A stretch of 64,000 bases of DNA from Flavobacterium hydatis (GCF_000737695.1 NZ_JPRM01000028.1:23044-87043), one strand, 5' to 3'. Counted from the stretch's first letter, positions 51,139 through 60,495 are shown. The notes: generated from the letters alone by a model not told the origin. Numbers and translations: made by a program.

Positions 51139-52542
51139 TTATTGTTTTTTACTGTATCCTAATATCTTCAATACTTGATCTGATGTTTGTTCTTCCGAAA
51201 ATACCTCGGTAGCCAAAAATCCGTTTTCGTCTCTATCAATCAAAATGTGTTTTGGTTGCGGGATTAAACAGTGATGTAATCCTCCGTAACCACCAATTGT
51301 TTCCTGATAAGCTCCTGTATTGAAGAAACCAATATATAAAGGTTTTTCTTTATTATATTTAGGTAAGTAAATGGCATTCATATTTTGTTCTGAATTGTAA
51401 TAATCGTCACTATCACAAGTAAGTCCGCCTAATAGAACCCGTTCGTAAGTATCATTCCACCGGTTTACAGCCAGCATAATAAATCGTTTGTTGATTGCCC
51501 AAGTGTCAGGTAAAGTAGTTATGAAAGAAGAATCAATCATATTCCATTTTTCTCTGTCATTTTGTTGTTTTTGGTAAAGAATCTGATAGATTGCTCCACC
51601 ACTTTCACCTACAGTAAACGAACCGAATTCGGTAAAAATATTAGGAACATCTACTTCAGCCTCATCACAAGCAATTTTAATTTGATTGATTATTTCGTCA
51701 ATCATATATTGGTAATCGTACTCAAAAGCCAATGAATTCTTAATTGGGAATCCGCCTCCAATGTTTAAGCCATCAAGAGTAGGGCATTCCTTTTTTAGAG
51801 CTACATAAACTTTAATACATTTTACTAATTCATTCCAGTAATAAGCATTGTCGTTGATACCGGTATTAATGAAGAAGTGTAGCATTTTCACTTCTAAATT
51901 TTTATTTTCTTTGATCTCTTTTTTGTAAAAAGGAACAATGTTTTTGTATCCAATTCCTAATCTCGAAGTATAGAACTCAAATTTTGGTTCTTCTTCGGCA
52001 GCAATTCTAATTCCGATTTTAAATTTACCTTTTATTTCTGCTTGAAGCAAATCAAGCTCTTCGTAATTATCAATAATCGGAATGGTGTTTTTATGACCAT
52101 TATTTATAAGTCTTGCAATATTAGTAACGTATTGGTCTCTTTTAAAACCATTACATATAATATGTGTATTTTTGTTAATCTTACCGTTTTCCAATAAATT
52201 TTCCGCGATATTGATATCAAACGCAGAAGAAGTTTCTATATGGATATTGTTTTTGAAAGCTTCATTCATTACAAATTCAAAATGAGAACTTTTAGTACAA
52301 TAGCAATAGTAGTATTTAGCTTCGTATTTATTTTTTTCCATCGATTTTCTAAACCAACTTTTTGCTTTGTTGATATTGTTAGAAATTTGAGGTAAATAAG
52401 TAAATTTTAATGGCGTACCATATTTTTCTACCAATTTCATCAAATCGATGTTGTGGAAATGAAGATTGTCTTTGTTTAAAGTGAATTCCTCTTGAGGAAA
52501 GTAATATGTTTGATTGATTAAATCAGAATATTTTGTATTCAT
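51139..52542 (-). CDS. speA: Arginine decarboxylase
   Basis: The 467-residue protein is a PLP alanine-racemase-fold decarboxylase of the biosynthetic arginine decarboxylase type. It is much shorter than the roughly 630-residue E. coli SpeA. Visible features are YYCYCTKSSHFEFV (PLP Lys region), LNIGGGFPIKNS (phosphate loop) and FTEFGSFTVGESGGAIYQIL. It makes agmatine from arginine, the first step of polyamine synthesis in organisms lacking ornithine decarboxylase. Its mRNA probably begins near 52776, giving a leader of about 235 bases with a small reading frame. The DHS-like gene lies directly downstream. Confidence 0.9.
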   Translation of the reverse strand: MNTKYSDLINQTYYFPQEEFTLNKDNLHFHNIDLMKLVEKYGTPLKFTYLPQISNNINKAKSWFRKSMEKNKYEAKYYYCYCTKSSHFEFVMNEAFKNNIHIETSSAFDINIAENLLENGKINKNTHIICNGFKRDQYVTNIARLINNGHKNTIPIIDNYEELDLLQAEIKGKFKIGIRIAAEEEPKFEFYTSRLGIGYKNIVPFYKKEIKENKNLEVKMLHFFINTGINDNAYYWNELVKCIKVYVALKKECPTLDGLNIGGGFPIKNSLAFEYDYQYMIDEIINQIKIACDEAEVDVPNIFTEFGSFTVGESGGAIYQILYQKQQNDREKWNMIDSSFITTLPDTWAINKRFIMLAVNRWNDTYERVLLGGLTCDSDDYYNSEQNMNAIYLPKYNKEKPLYIGFFNTGAYQETIGGYGGLHHCLIPQPKHILIDRDENGFLATEVFSEEQTSDQVLKILGYSKKQ

Positions 52543-52689
52543 TGAGATATGAGTATTTTAAATTAAATTATGTGGTAAACAATAAAATAATCTAAAATTC
52601 AAACCCTAATATTTGCAAACACGATTTGTAGTTTCTCGTGTTCCGCTTTTGTACATTGGAACAGGTCAAAACAAAAGTTTCCTTTTATA

Positions 52690-52785
52690 TTATAAAAACG
52701 GTTCAATATCCTCAGGAATGAAGTATTGACGTGGTTCTTGAATGAACGGAATTGTTTCTGTTTTTGATTTTTTTTCACGCTGCAA
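52690..52785 (-). CDS. Possible leader peptide of speA
   Basis: A 31-codon frame with protein-like composition (REKKSKTETIPFIQEPRQ, then YFIPEDIEPFL) ends at 52690, about 150 bases before the speA start. Its only starts are a TTG that overlaps the -7 box and, in another frame, a GTG. A one-base change in the T8 run at about 52768-52775 (A8 in sense) would link the GTG to this frame. Low confidence. Confidence 0.25.
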   Translation of the reverse strand: MQREKKSKTETIPFIQEPRQYFIPEDIEPFL

Positions 52786-52815
52786 ATGTAAAAAATATTA
52801 TATACGTAAAGCAAA
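52783..52815 (-). promoter_or_regulatory. Promoter of speA
   Basis: Read on the minus strand: TTTG (52815-52812), a 21-bp spacer and TACATTTG (52790-52783). Both boxes match the Bacteroidota consensus. Transcription would start near 52776. Confidence 0.6.
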
Positions 52816-52836
52816 GCTTTTTTATTAAAAAAAACG

Positions 52837-53904
52837 TTAAGATTTGTAATCTTGGAAGGACTCAAGAATTAATTCATTTTCAACCGATTGATTGATTTTT
52901 ATTTTCCCGATTCCTTCTATTAATGCAAACTGGATTAAACCGTATTCATTTTTCTTATCATGAATTAGTAATTCTAAGATAGGATCGATATCATTTTCTT
53001 CAATAATGACATCATCATAAATAGATTTTATGGCTGATTTGATCTGTGAATATTCCTCTTTTGTAATTAAGTTTTTGTGTAATGAAATGTAACTTTCCAG
53101 AATCATACCAATAGCAATTGCTTCACCATGTAGTAATGTTTTCTTGTTTTCATTCTCTAAAAAGTAACTTTCGATAGCATGTCCTAATGTATGTCCGAAA
53201 TTTAAAGCCTTACGAATATGTTTTTCAGTAGGGTCTTGCATTACGATTTCGTTTTTAATCTCTACAGAACGATAGATTAATTCGTCTAGATCAGCAAAAT
53301 CAATAGCTTTTAAGTCTAAAAATTTATCCCAATAGGCTGCATCATATATTAAACCGTGTTTTAGCATTTCGGCAAGACCAGAACGCATCTCACTTTGTGG
53401 TAAAGTTTCTAGATATTGTGTATCGATTAATACCATTTTAGGAACATTGATAACGCCAATCTGGTTTTTAAGATTCCCTAAGTCTACACCAGTTTTACCA
53501 CCTACAGATGCATCTACCATAGATAATAATGTAGTTGGTATATGAATAAAATCTACTCCACGTTTAAATGTAGATGCTACAAAACCACCTAAATCGGTAA
53601 CAACGCCACCACCAAGATTAATAACCAATGTTTTTCTGTCAGCTCCAAGCTCAGTTAAAACTTTCCATATTTCGATGCAAGTTTCAATATTCTTATTGAT
53701 TTCGCCCGATTCAAACTCGATAATTTCGATTGTTAAATCAGTTTCTAATAAAGGTAAAAATTTAGGTAAACAATACTCATTTGTGTCAGTATCTACAATA
53801 ATGAATAGGTTTGAGTACTTATTTTCTTTTAAATGATTGTTTAAAGCTTCGTATGCATTTTGATTAAAATGTATCGGGTAATTATTGGCTTGAATTGATT
53901 GCAT
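52837..53904 (-). CDS. aroB: 3-Dehydroquinate synthase
   Basis: From the ATG at 53904 the protein has 355 residues. It is a sugar-phosphate cyclase of the AroB type: INLGGGVVTDLGGFVASTFKRGVDFIHIPTTLLSMVDASVGGKTGVDLG (about 95-143), EMLKHGLIYD, and NFGHTLGHAIE with the zinc His residues. It makes 3-dehydroquinate from DAHP, the second step of the shikimate pathway. An earlier start at 53967 would extend into the AT-rich region that resembles the proline dehydrogenase promoter, so it is rejected. The gene faces two Wzy-like genes upstream on the same strand. Confidence 0.96.
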   Translation of the reverse strand: MQSIQANNYPIHFNQNAYEALNNHLKENKYSNLFIIVDTDTNEYCLPKFLPLLETDLTIEIIEFESGEINKNIETCIEIWKVLTELGADRKTLVINLGGGVVTDLGGFVASTFKRGVDFIHIPTTLLSMVDASVGGKTGVDLGNLKNQIGVINVPKMVLIDTQYLETLPQSEMRSGLAEMLKHGLIYDAAYWDKFLDLKAIDFADLDELIYRSVEIKNEIVMQDPTEKHIRKALNFGHTLGHAIESYFLENENKKTLLHGEAIAIGMILESYISLHKNLITKEEYSQIKSAIKSIYDDVIIEENDIDPILELLIHDKKNEYGLIQFALIEGIGKIKINQSVENELILESFQDYKS

Positions 53905-53940
53905 GTTTTCTGTAGTTAATTGAAAGCGCAAAAATAAGGC

Positions 53941-54035
53941 TTTTTTAACTAAAAAATATTCAAACATTCTCTCTAATTTGCATAAAATTAAAACGAATAA
54001 GAGGAAAAATATTCAATAACTAACAACTCAATTCC
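53941..54035 (+). pseudogene. Relic of the proline dehydrogenase 5' region
   Basis: This stretch aligns with 59155-59250, the promoter and first codons of proline dehydrogenase. Shared blocks in order are TATTCAAAC, TCTCTCTA, ATTTGCA, AATAA and AAAATATT-AATAA; short gaps and mismatches separate them. The ATG is lost. It lies against aroB, 5.2 kb from the intact copy, with two Wzy-like genes in between. Confidence 0.5.
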
Positions 54036-54116
54036 TAGTTAAAAGGTTGATGTGTAAAATGAAAGAGTTCGCCTTTTTTAATAATTTACGATATTTTATG
54101 TGTTTTGGTTGGAGTC

Positions 54117-54162
54117 TAATACACAATTATTAATGTCAAATGATTTTAATAATTGTGTATTA
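54117..54162. terminator. 17-bp inverted repeat downstream of the first Wzy-like gene
   Basis: TAATACACAATTATTAA (54117-54133) and TTAATAATTGTGTATTA (54146-54162) are perfect reverse complements with a 12-base loop. It probably ends the minus-strand transcript. Confidence 0.6.
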
Positions 54163-54171
54163 ACTTAGTTC

Positions 54172-56475
54172 TTATTTGCATGTTTTATTTAGCATGAGTT
54201 GGGCTAGAACGAAATTTTTGGCTTTGGATAAATTAAAATATTTACAAGCATTTTCTAGGTCATTTGTCTTTAAATAGCAAATACCAATATAATATTCTGT
54301 TAATCCATTATTTGATTCAGGATATTTTAATGCTTTTAAAAAATAGTTTATTGCCTGCTCATATTTTCCTGAGGAATAATAATTAAAGCCAATGCTTTGT
54401 ATTAGGCTGAAATTTTCAGAATCGATTTTTAAGGCTTTTTGAAATGATTCTAGCGATTTATCAAATTTTGATTGTGATAGTAAAATTTGTCCTTCTAGTA
54501 TATAATTTTTTACTAGAATATCTTTTTTCATTTTACCTAAAGTGCTATCATTTGGTGTTTCCTTTAATCCTTGGTCTATAAATTGAACTAAACTCTTTTT
54601 ATTAAAATTTGTTCTTTGTAATTCTGTAGCAGGAATGCTCCATGCTTCAGGAATTTTTCTATAAGTAGAAAAGAGTTTATGTTCTTTGAGTATTTCAAGA
54701 GTGTCTTTGCGTACGGCTGCTAAGTTTGTCGAATATTTATAAAAGAATGCATTTCGTGGTCGTAAATAAAAAGCTTCCTTAATATATACATATGCACTAT
54801 CTAAGTTTCCTTTTTCTTTAGATATATAATACTTGTAGTAATTTATTCGACCTGAGTGAGGGTTGATTTTGCTTGCTTTGGCAAAACATGACAGCGCTTT
54901 TTCGTAATTTTTTTCTCGAATATAATATATTGCCGCGTATTCATAAAACGATTCTGAAGTAAGAAAAACATTAGGATATTTAGGCATTCTATCGATGATT
55001 TCATCACCAGTTAAAACGCCTTTTAAGTTCATATTAATATCATCTTTAATGATTTCGCCTTCAAGATTTGAAGCTTTGTAAATTATTAAAGCTGAATAAC
55101 TAGTGATAATTGTAATGCCAATAAAAAATGGTAATAGTTTTATATTTAGTGGTTTGTCTGTATCTTGATTAATTAATGCAGGGGTATTTACTACGGTTAA
55201 TGCTAATAGTAAACTGAAAAACAGCTGCATTGTTGGTTTATACATGGGGAAATTGAAGAAAGCATCACTTCCGTAAACAATAAGTAGCATTAGTGTAAGT
55301 ACTGCAACTGTCTTGGTATTACTATCTGTAGATTTTATCAATCTTTTTATATTGACAAATAAAATAAATATAAAAAAAGAAAAATATAGCAAACCATTTA
55401 GTATTCCGGTTTCTGCAAGAATCTCCAGGAAATCATTATGAGGATCTAATGAAACGCTAAAATCATTTTCTTGAAATTTTTCATAAGGAATAGATTCTAT
55501 GCGATAATTTCCTAATCCGACTCCTAATAAAGGATTTTCCTGAGCAATTTTTATCGCATTTTCCCAATAGGTGAATCTTGCTTTTACGGAAGCGTCACCT
55601 GTATTTATTTGTGTGATTCTGTTTGTTACCGATTTATATCGGTCATTATCTTTGGCTTTTTCTAAAGAACGATTTGAAGCAAATAATGCAATTAATACGG
55701 GTATGATTAAGATGGAACTTTTTATTAAACTCGATTTATTAAAGGAATGTGATTTTAAGTAAAAAAGGATATAAACCACAAAGATCAAAAATAGATTAAG
55801 TAGTGATGCTCTTGCTGCAGTTAAAAAAATCGTAGTGGTTACCAGAAAAAGTGTGAAAAATAAAAAGTTCTTTTTAATCCCATCAAAATGAGTGATTCCG
55901 AGTAATAAAAAAGGAACTTTAATTGTTAAGCTAGCTGCAAATATATTTATGTTTCCAGTGTTTCCAATGATTTGACCTAAAGCGCTTGATGCAGTGATAT
56001 GTCTGGATAATTGAGTGAAATCGTATAATGCCAATCCTGATTGAAGAAAAGCACTAATAGAAATTATAATAACAATTTTGTAAAGAAGATGAAGTTTATC
56101 TTTTAATAAGATAGTAAGGTTTATGAATAGACAAAAAACAATCACTAATTCGGTAATTCTTGTTATGACTAAAGAGGTATTTCTAGCTGTAATAAAAGAT
56201 AATCCGCAGATTAATAAAAAAACTAAATAAATTCTAGTAACGTAACTCCTTTTTAATATTGGAATTATATTGCTGGAAATCATTTTTGAGTTTACATAAA
56301 AATATACCCCAATAAAAAAGTTTAAAACGGATAAGTATAAGTATTGAATATTAGAAATTAAAAAACCATTATTTGGTATATAATCAATAATTAAAAGAAG
56401 GGCAATAAATATATAAACAACGTAGTCAGGAATTATTGAGATTCCTTTGTTTGTGTTTGTTCGAATATTATACAT
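54172..56475 (-). CDS. O-antigen ligase-like membrane protein with TPR tail, copy 1
   Basis: The 767-residue protein has about twelve membrane helices in its first 440 residues and the Wzy_C/O-antigen ligase signature (AQENPLLGVGLGNYRIESIPYEK, then DPHNDFLEILAETGILNGLLYF). TPR-like repeats follow in the periplasmic C-terminal part (YEKALSCFAKASKINPHSGRINYYKY, FDKSLESFQKALKIDSENFSLI, YEQAINYFLKALKYPES). Such proteins polymerise or ligate surface polysaccharide or glycan to an acceptor. It is paralogous to the next gene over its whole length. No glycosyltransferase genes are nearby. Confidence 0.85.
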   Translation of the reverse strand: MYNIRTNTNKGISIIPDYVVYIFIALLLIIDYIPNNGFLISNIQYLYLSVLNFFIGVYFYVNSKMISSNIIPILKRSYVTRIYLVFLLICGLSFITARNTSLVITRITELVIVFCLFINLTILLKDKLHLLYKIVIIISISAFLQSGLALYDFTQLSRHITASSALGQIIGNTGNINIFAASLTIKVPFLLLGITHFDGIKKNFLFFTLFLVTTTIFLTAARASLLNLFLIFVVYILFYLKSHSFNKSSLIKSSILIIPVLIALFASNRSLEKAKDNDRYKSVTNRITQINTGDASVKARFTYWENAIKIAQENPLLGVGLGNYRIESIPYEKFQENDFSVSLDPHNDFLEILAETGILNGLLYFSFFIFILFVNIKRLIKSTDSNTKTVAVLTLMLLIVYGSDAFFNFPMYKPTMQLFFSLLLALTVVNTPALINQDTDKPLNIKLLPFFIGITIITSYSALIIYKASNLEGEIIKDDINMNLKGVLTGDEIIDRMPKYPNVFLTSESFYEYAAIYYIREKNYEKALSCFAKASKINPHSGRINYYKYYISKEKGNLDSAYVYIKEAFYLRPRNAFFYKYSTNLAAVRKDTLEILKEHKLFSTYRKIPEAWSIPATELQRTNFNKKSLVQFIDQGLKETPNDSTLGKMKKDILVKNYILEGQILLSQSKFDKSLESFQKALKIDSENFSLIQSIGFNYYSSGKYEQAINYFLKALKYPESNNGLTEYYIGICYLKTNDLENACKYFNLSKAKNFVLAQLMLNKTCK

Positions 56476-56742
56476 AATATGAATTTTTGCAAATATACTT
56501 TTTTTGTTAATAAAATCTTGTTAAATATTTATTATTTTGTAAGATTTTTGTGTTTTAATGAATGGTGGTAATAAGAAGTTTTAACTGAAAAGCATCCAAA
56601 CCTTTATTCTAATTTGAATAAAATTCAAGCTAAAAAGAAGAGAGGCATCCGATAACAAGCAGCTTTGTTTTCAGTTAAAAAGGTGATGCGAAATATAAAA
56701 GTGCTTTTATTTTCTTTTACGGCTAGTATATATGATGTTGTG

Positions 56743-59031
56743 TTATTTACAATTTTGGCTTAAAGCTTGTTGGGCTTCAGGGAAATTTTTGGCTTTTGAA
56801 ATACTAAAATACTTGCAAGCATTATCTTTTTCATTAGTCTTTAAATAACAATTACCTATAAAAAATTCTGTACGCCCTGATTTAAACTCACGGCGTTTTA
56901 ATGCTTCCAGAAAATATGATTTAGCTTCTTGATATTTACCTAAACTATAATAATAGAAGGCCAAATTTTGCATCGTATCTGGATTATTTGGGTCGATTTT
57001 TAGTGCTTTCTGGTATAATTCCAAGCTCTTGATTAAATCATTTTTAAGAAATAAATCCCGACCCTCGTTGGTATACTTTTGTATTAAAATGTTGTTTTTC
57101 TGTCTTGTCAAAAGAGTATCGGCGGGATGATATTGCAAGCCTTTGTCTATAAAACCAAGTAATTTGGTGCTGTTGTAGTTACTTTTTTGTAGTTCTTCAG
57201 CAGTAATTCCCCATGCTTCGGGAATGTTTCGGTATTTAATAAATAGATTATGTTCTTTAAATATCTCTGAAGTATCGTTTTTTGCACGTGCAAATTGTGA
57301 AGCCATTTTTAAGAAATTCACATTACGTGGACGTAAATAAAAAGCCTGTTTTGCATAGATATATGCACTGTCTATATTTCCTTTTGCATTTGATATAACC
57401 ATTTTATAAAAATAGATTCTCCCGAAATGTGGGTTTATCTTATCAGCTTTCGAAAGATATTTTAATGCCTCGTCGTATCTTTTTTCATTTGTATAATAAA
57501 TACCAACATATTCGTAAAATGATTCAGCTGTACTAAGTGTGTTTTTATATTTTGGTATTCTTTTAAGTAGTTCATCGCCAGTTAAGTTATTTGTGGCAAA
57601 TGAACTTTCTACATCTTTTTGAATTAGATATTCAAGATTTGAAGCTTTGTATCCTAGATAAGCAAAATAACTAGTTATTGTACTTACTATAATTAGAATT
57701 AAGTATAATTTACTTTTATTAGTTTCAAATTCAAGACTTGCCGGAGGTGGAGTATTAATGATTGTTAATACAAAAATTAAACACAAGAAAATTAGCATCG
57801 CTGGACGAAACATAGGGAAGTTTATGGCAGAATCGACTCCGTAAACAATCGTCATCATCAGAGTTAATAAAGCAATTGTTCTCTGGTTAGTTTCAGCTGA
57901 TTTAAATATTCTTTTTATATTGATAAAAGTGATAAGAATAAAAATGGACAGGTAAATTAAGGCGTTTAAAATTCCTGTTTCGGCAGCAACTTCTAGAAAA
58001 TCATTATGAGAGTGTAGGGAAATGGAAGAATTATTGTCTAATGTTTTCTCGTACGGAATAGATTCTACTTTGTAATTTCCTAATCCAACGCCTGTAAATG
58101 GGTTTTCTTTGGCTAATTGTATCGAATTTCCCCAGATAGCTATTCTGGTTTTAATAGATTCATCTTTTAGGTTTATTTGTTCTACACGGTTTCCTAATGA
58201 TATATAACGATCTTCGTTTTGAGCTTTTTCAAAGACTAAATTGGTAATAAAAACAGCTATAATAATCGGAATAATGAAGGATAAACAAGTTGCTAAAGAT
58301 GATTTGTTAATTGAGTTGTTTTTTAGGTAGAAGATTATGTAAACAATATAAATTAAAAACAGACTAATAAACGTTGCTCTTGCTGCAGTAAGAAGTATTG
58401 TTGTGATGGTAAGTAATAGTGCGATGTATGAAAATAATTTTTTGTAACCCGAAAAAGTAGTGATTCCGAGTAGGAGAAAAGGAATTTTTATAGTTAAGCT
58501 TGAAGCTAAAATATTAATGTTTCCTGTGGTTTTTACCATATTCTGAAGCCCAAATGATAGCGTTCCTTGAGAAGCTAATAGTTTTAAATTGTATATTTCT
58601 ACACAGGATTGCAAAAAGGTTGTAATGCCGACAATAAAAATGATTTTATTAGATAAATCGAGTCTGTTTTTTAATAAAACTGTAAAATTAATGACTAGAC
58701 AAAAAGCTATGATTAGTTCTGTTATTTTTTCTAAAACTAAAGTTGAGTTTTTAGTGTTGATGACAGATATGCCGCAAAGAATAATAAATAGGAGGTAAAG
58801 TTTTAAGAGAAAGCTCTTTTTTAATAACGGAAAGGTATCGATGGAAATGACATTAGGATTAAAATAGAAGTACAATCCTATTGCTAAATTTAGTACCGAT
58901 AGATATAAAAACTGAGGGTAAAGTAGGTCGATAGATTTAGGATGAGGCAGGAAATTGGTGAGTAAAAGTAATATTATAAAAAAAATAACAACGGAGTCTG
59001 AAATATTCTGTTTGTCAATATTATTTGCCAT
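56743..59031 (-). CDS. O-antigen ligase-like membrane protein with TPR tail, copy 2
   Basis: The 762-residue paralogue of the downstream gene has the same helices, ligase motif (AKENPFTGVGLGNYKVESIPYEK, SHNDFLEVAAETGILNALIYL) and TPR tail (YDEALKYLSKADKINPHFGRIYFY, LIKSLELYQKALKIDPNNPDTM, YQEAKSYFLEALKRREF). The two differ in many positions, so the duplication is old or the copies diverged under different roles, such as different acceptor or donor glycans. The downstream gaps also resemble each other (near 54040 and 56680), so the duplicated unit included flanking DNA. Confidence 0.85.
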   Translation of the reverse strand: MANNIDKQNISDSVVIFFIILLLLTNFLPHPKSIDLLYPQFLYLSVLNLAIGLYFYFNPNVISIDTFPLLKKSFLLKLYLLFIILCGISVINTKNSTLVLEKITELIIAFCLVINFTVLLKNRLDLSNKIIFIVGITTFLQSCVEIYNLKLLASQGTLSFGLQNMVKTTGNINILASSLTIKIPFLLLGITTFSGYKKLFSYIALLLTITTILLTAARATFISLFLIYIVYIIFYLKNNSINKSSLATCLSFIIPIIIAVFITNLVFEKAQNEDRYISLGNRVEQINLKDESIKTRIAIWGNSIQLAKENPFTGVGLGNYKVESIPYEKTLDNNSSISLHSHNDFLEVAAETGILNALIYLSIFILITFINIKRIFKSAETNQRTIALLTLMMTIVYGVDSAINFPMFRPAMLIFLCLIFVLTIINTPPPASLEFETNKSKLYLILIIVSTITSYFAYLGYKASNLEYLIQKDVESSFATNNLTGDELLKRIPKYKNTLSTAESFYEYVGIYYTNEKRYDEALKYLSKADKINPHFGRIYFYKMVISNAKGNIDSAYIYAKQAFYLRPRNVNFLKMASQFARAKNDTSEIFKEHNLFIKYRNIPEAWGITAEELQKSNYNSTKLLGFIDKGLQYHPADTLLTRQKNNILIQKYTNEGRDLFLKNDLIKSLELYQKALKIDPNNPDTMQNLAFYYYSLGKYQEAKSYFLEALKRREFKSGRTEFFIGNCYLKTNEKDNACKYFSISKAKNFPEAQQALSQNCK

Positions 59032-59185
59032 AAGGAAATATTTTATCGATTAATATTTTTTCTTTAACAAATATAACTTTTTTTATTAAGTGAAAATTTA
59101 CAATTTTGCGTTGATTTTATTTATTTTAAGCATTTAATGATATAAAATAATGCATTTTTAACAAAAAAAGTATTCAAACTCTCTC

Positions 59186-59193
59186 TATATTTG
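59186..59193 (+). promoter_or_regulatory. -7 box (TATATTTG) of proline dehydrogenase
   Basis: TATATTTG matches TAnnTTTG, 19 bases before the ATG at 59213. The surrounding sequence is the one echoed near 53960. Confidence 0.6.
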
Positions 59194-59212
59194 CACAAAA
59201 AAATCCCTAATA

Positions 59213-60379
59213 ATGGAAAAAATATTTAATAATACACAAGTTGCATTTTCGTTAAAAAGTGATACAGAACTTGAAAGAGCTTATTTTCTTTTTAAAATGA
59301 TTGCTAATCAGCCTTTAGTTCGTATTGGAACGGCTGTAACTAACTTTGCTTTAAAAGCAAATTTGCCGGTAGAAAAATTAATTCGTGCTACAGTTTTCGA
59401 CCATTTTTGTGGTGGTGTAAATGAGGACGATTGTATTACTGTTGTTGACAAAATGTACACTAAAGGTGTTTGTTCAGTATTAGATTATTCAGTAGAAGGG
59501 AAAGAAGAAGAGGAGCAATTTGATGCTGCTTTAAAAATGACTTTAAAAACGATTGAATTTGCCAAAGAACGTGAAGCAATTCCGTTTGCAGTTTTTAAGC
59601 CAACAGGTTTAGGTCGTTTTGAATTGTATGAGAAATTAGGAGAGAAACAAACTTTAAACCCAGCTGAGCAAGCGGAGTGGAATAGAGTAATAGAACGTTT
59701 TGATATTGTATGTAAAGAAGCTCATAAAAATGATGTGGCTTTGCTTATTGATGCTGAAGAAAGTTGGATGCAAGATGCAGCTGATGATTTGGTTACTGAT
59801 ATGATGCGTAAATACAATAAAGAAAAAACAATTATATTCAATACATTACAAATGTACCGTTGGGATCGTTTGGATTATTTGAAAAAATTACATGAACAAG
59901 CTAAAACAGAAGGTTTTTTCATTGGTATGAAACTGGTTCGTGGTGCTTATATGGAAAAAGAAAACAAAAGAGCTGAGGAGAAAAATTACCCAACTCCAAT
60001 TTGTGCATCTAAAGAAGCTACAGATATTAATTACGATGCTGCAGTTTTATATATGTTAGAGCATTTAGCAACAATGTCTATTTTTGCTGGAACTCATAAC
60101 GAAAGCAGTTCTTATACTTTGATGCAATTAATGCAACAAAGAGGAATTGCACATAATGATCACAGAATTTGTTTTGGGCAATTATATGGTATGAGTGATA
60201 ACATTAGTTACAATCTTGCTGCAAATGGTTATAATGTTGCCAAATACTTACCATTTGGACCTGTAAAAGATGTTATGCCTTACCTTATCCGTCGAGCGGA
60301 AGAAAACACTTCGGTTGCTGGACAAACAAATAGAGAGCTTGAACTTTTAAAAACAGAGCGTAAGAGAAGAAAAGGATAA
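59213..60379 (+). CDS. Proline dehydrogenase
   Basis: The 388-residue protein is a single-domain proline dehydrogenase with a TIM-barrel core. Visible signatures are VFDHFCGGVNEDDC, FAVFKPTGLGRFELYEKLG, LLIDAEESWMQDAADDL, GFFIGMKLVRGAYMEKE (FAD/substrate region) and FGQLYGMSDNISYNLAANGYNVAKYLPFGPV with the C-terminal YLIRRAEEN. It oxidises proline to pyrroline-5-carboxylate and passes electrons to the quinone pool, so it is functionally linked with menaquinone. The partner P5C dehydrogenase is not adjacent. It ends at a strong terminator. Confidence 0.95.
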   Translation: MEKIFNNTQVAFSLKSDTELERAYFLFKMIANQPLVRIGTAVTNFALKANLPVEKLIRATVFDHFCGGVNEDDCITVVDKMYTKGVCSVLDYSVEGKEEEEQFDAALKMTLKTIEFAKEREAIPFAVFKPTGLGRFELYEKLGEKQTLNPAEQAEWNRVIERFDIVCKEAHKNDVALLIDAEESWMQDAADDLVTDMMRKYNKEKTIIFNTLQMYRWDRLDYLKKLHEQAKTEGFFIGMKLVRGAYMEKENKRAEEKNYPTPICASKEATDINYDAAVLYMLEHLATMSIFAGTHNESSSYTLMQLMQQRGIAHNDHRICFGQLYGMSDNISYNLAANGYNVAKYLPFGPVKDVMPYLIRRAEENTSVAGQTNRELELLKTERKRRKG

Positions 60380-60430
60380 TAGATTTCGGTCTCAGTTTTC
60401 AGTTGCAGTTTGCAATCTCTGTTTATATAA

Positions 60431-60462
60431 AAAAAACTCCAATTTTCATTGGAGTTTTTTTA
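60431..60462. terminator. Bidirectional terminator after proline dehydrogenase
   Basis: AAAAAACTCCAAT and ATTGGAGTTTTTT form a perfect 13-bp stem with a four-base loop, between convergent genes. Confidence 0.92.
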
Positions 60463-60495
60463 TGGAATTTACTTTCCTAATTTGATATTTAGAAT

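Noticed and set aside
52599..52865. 88-residue minus-strand frame between aroB and speA
   Set aside because: It begins inside aroB and includes the speA promoter region; its sequence is not protein-like and a different frame looks more coding.
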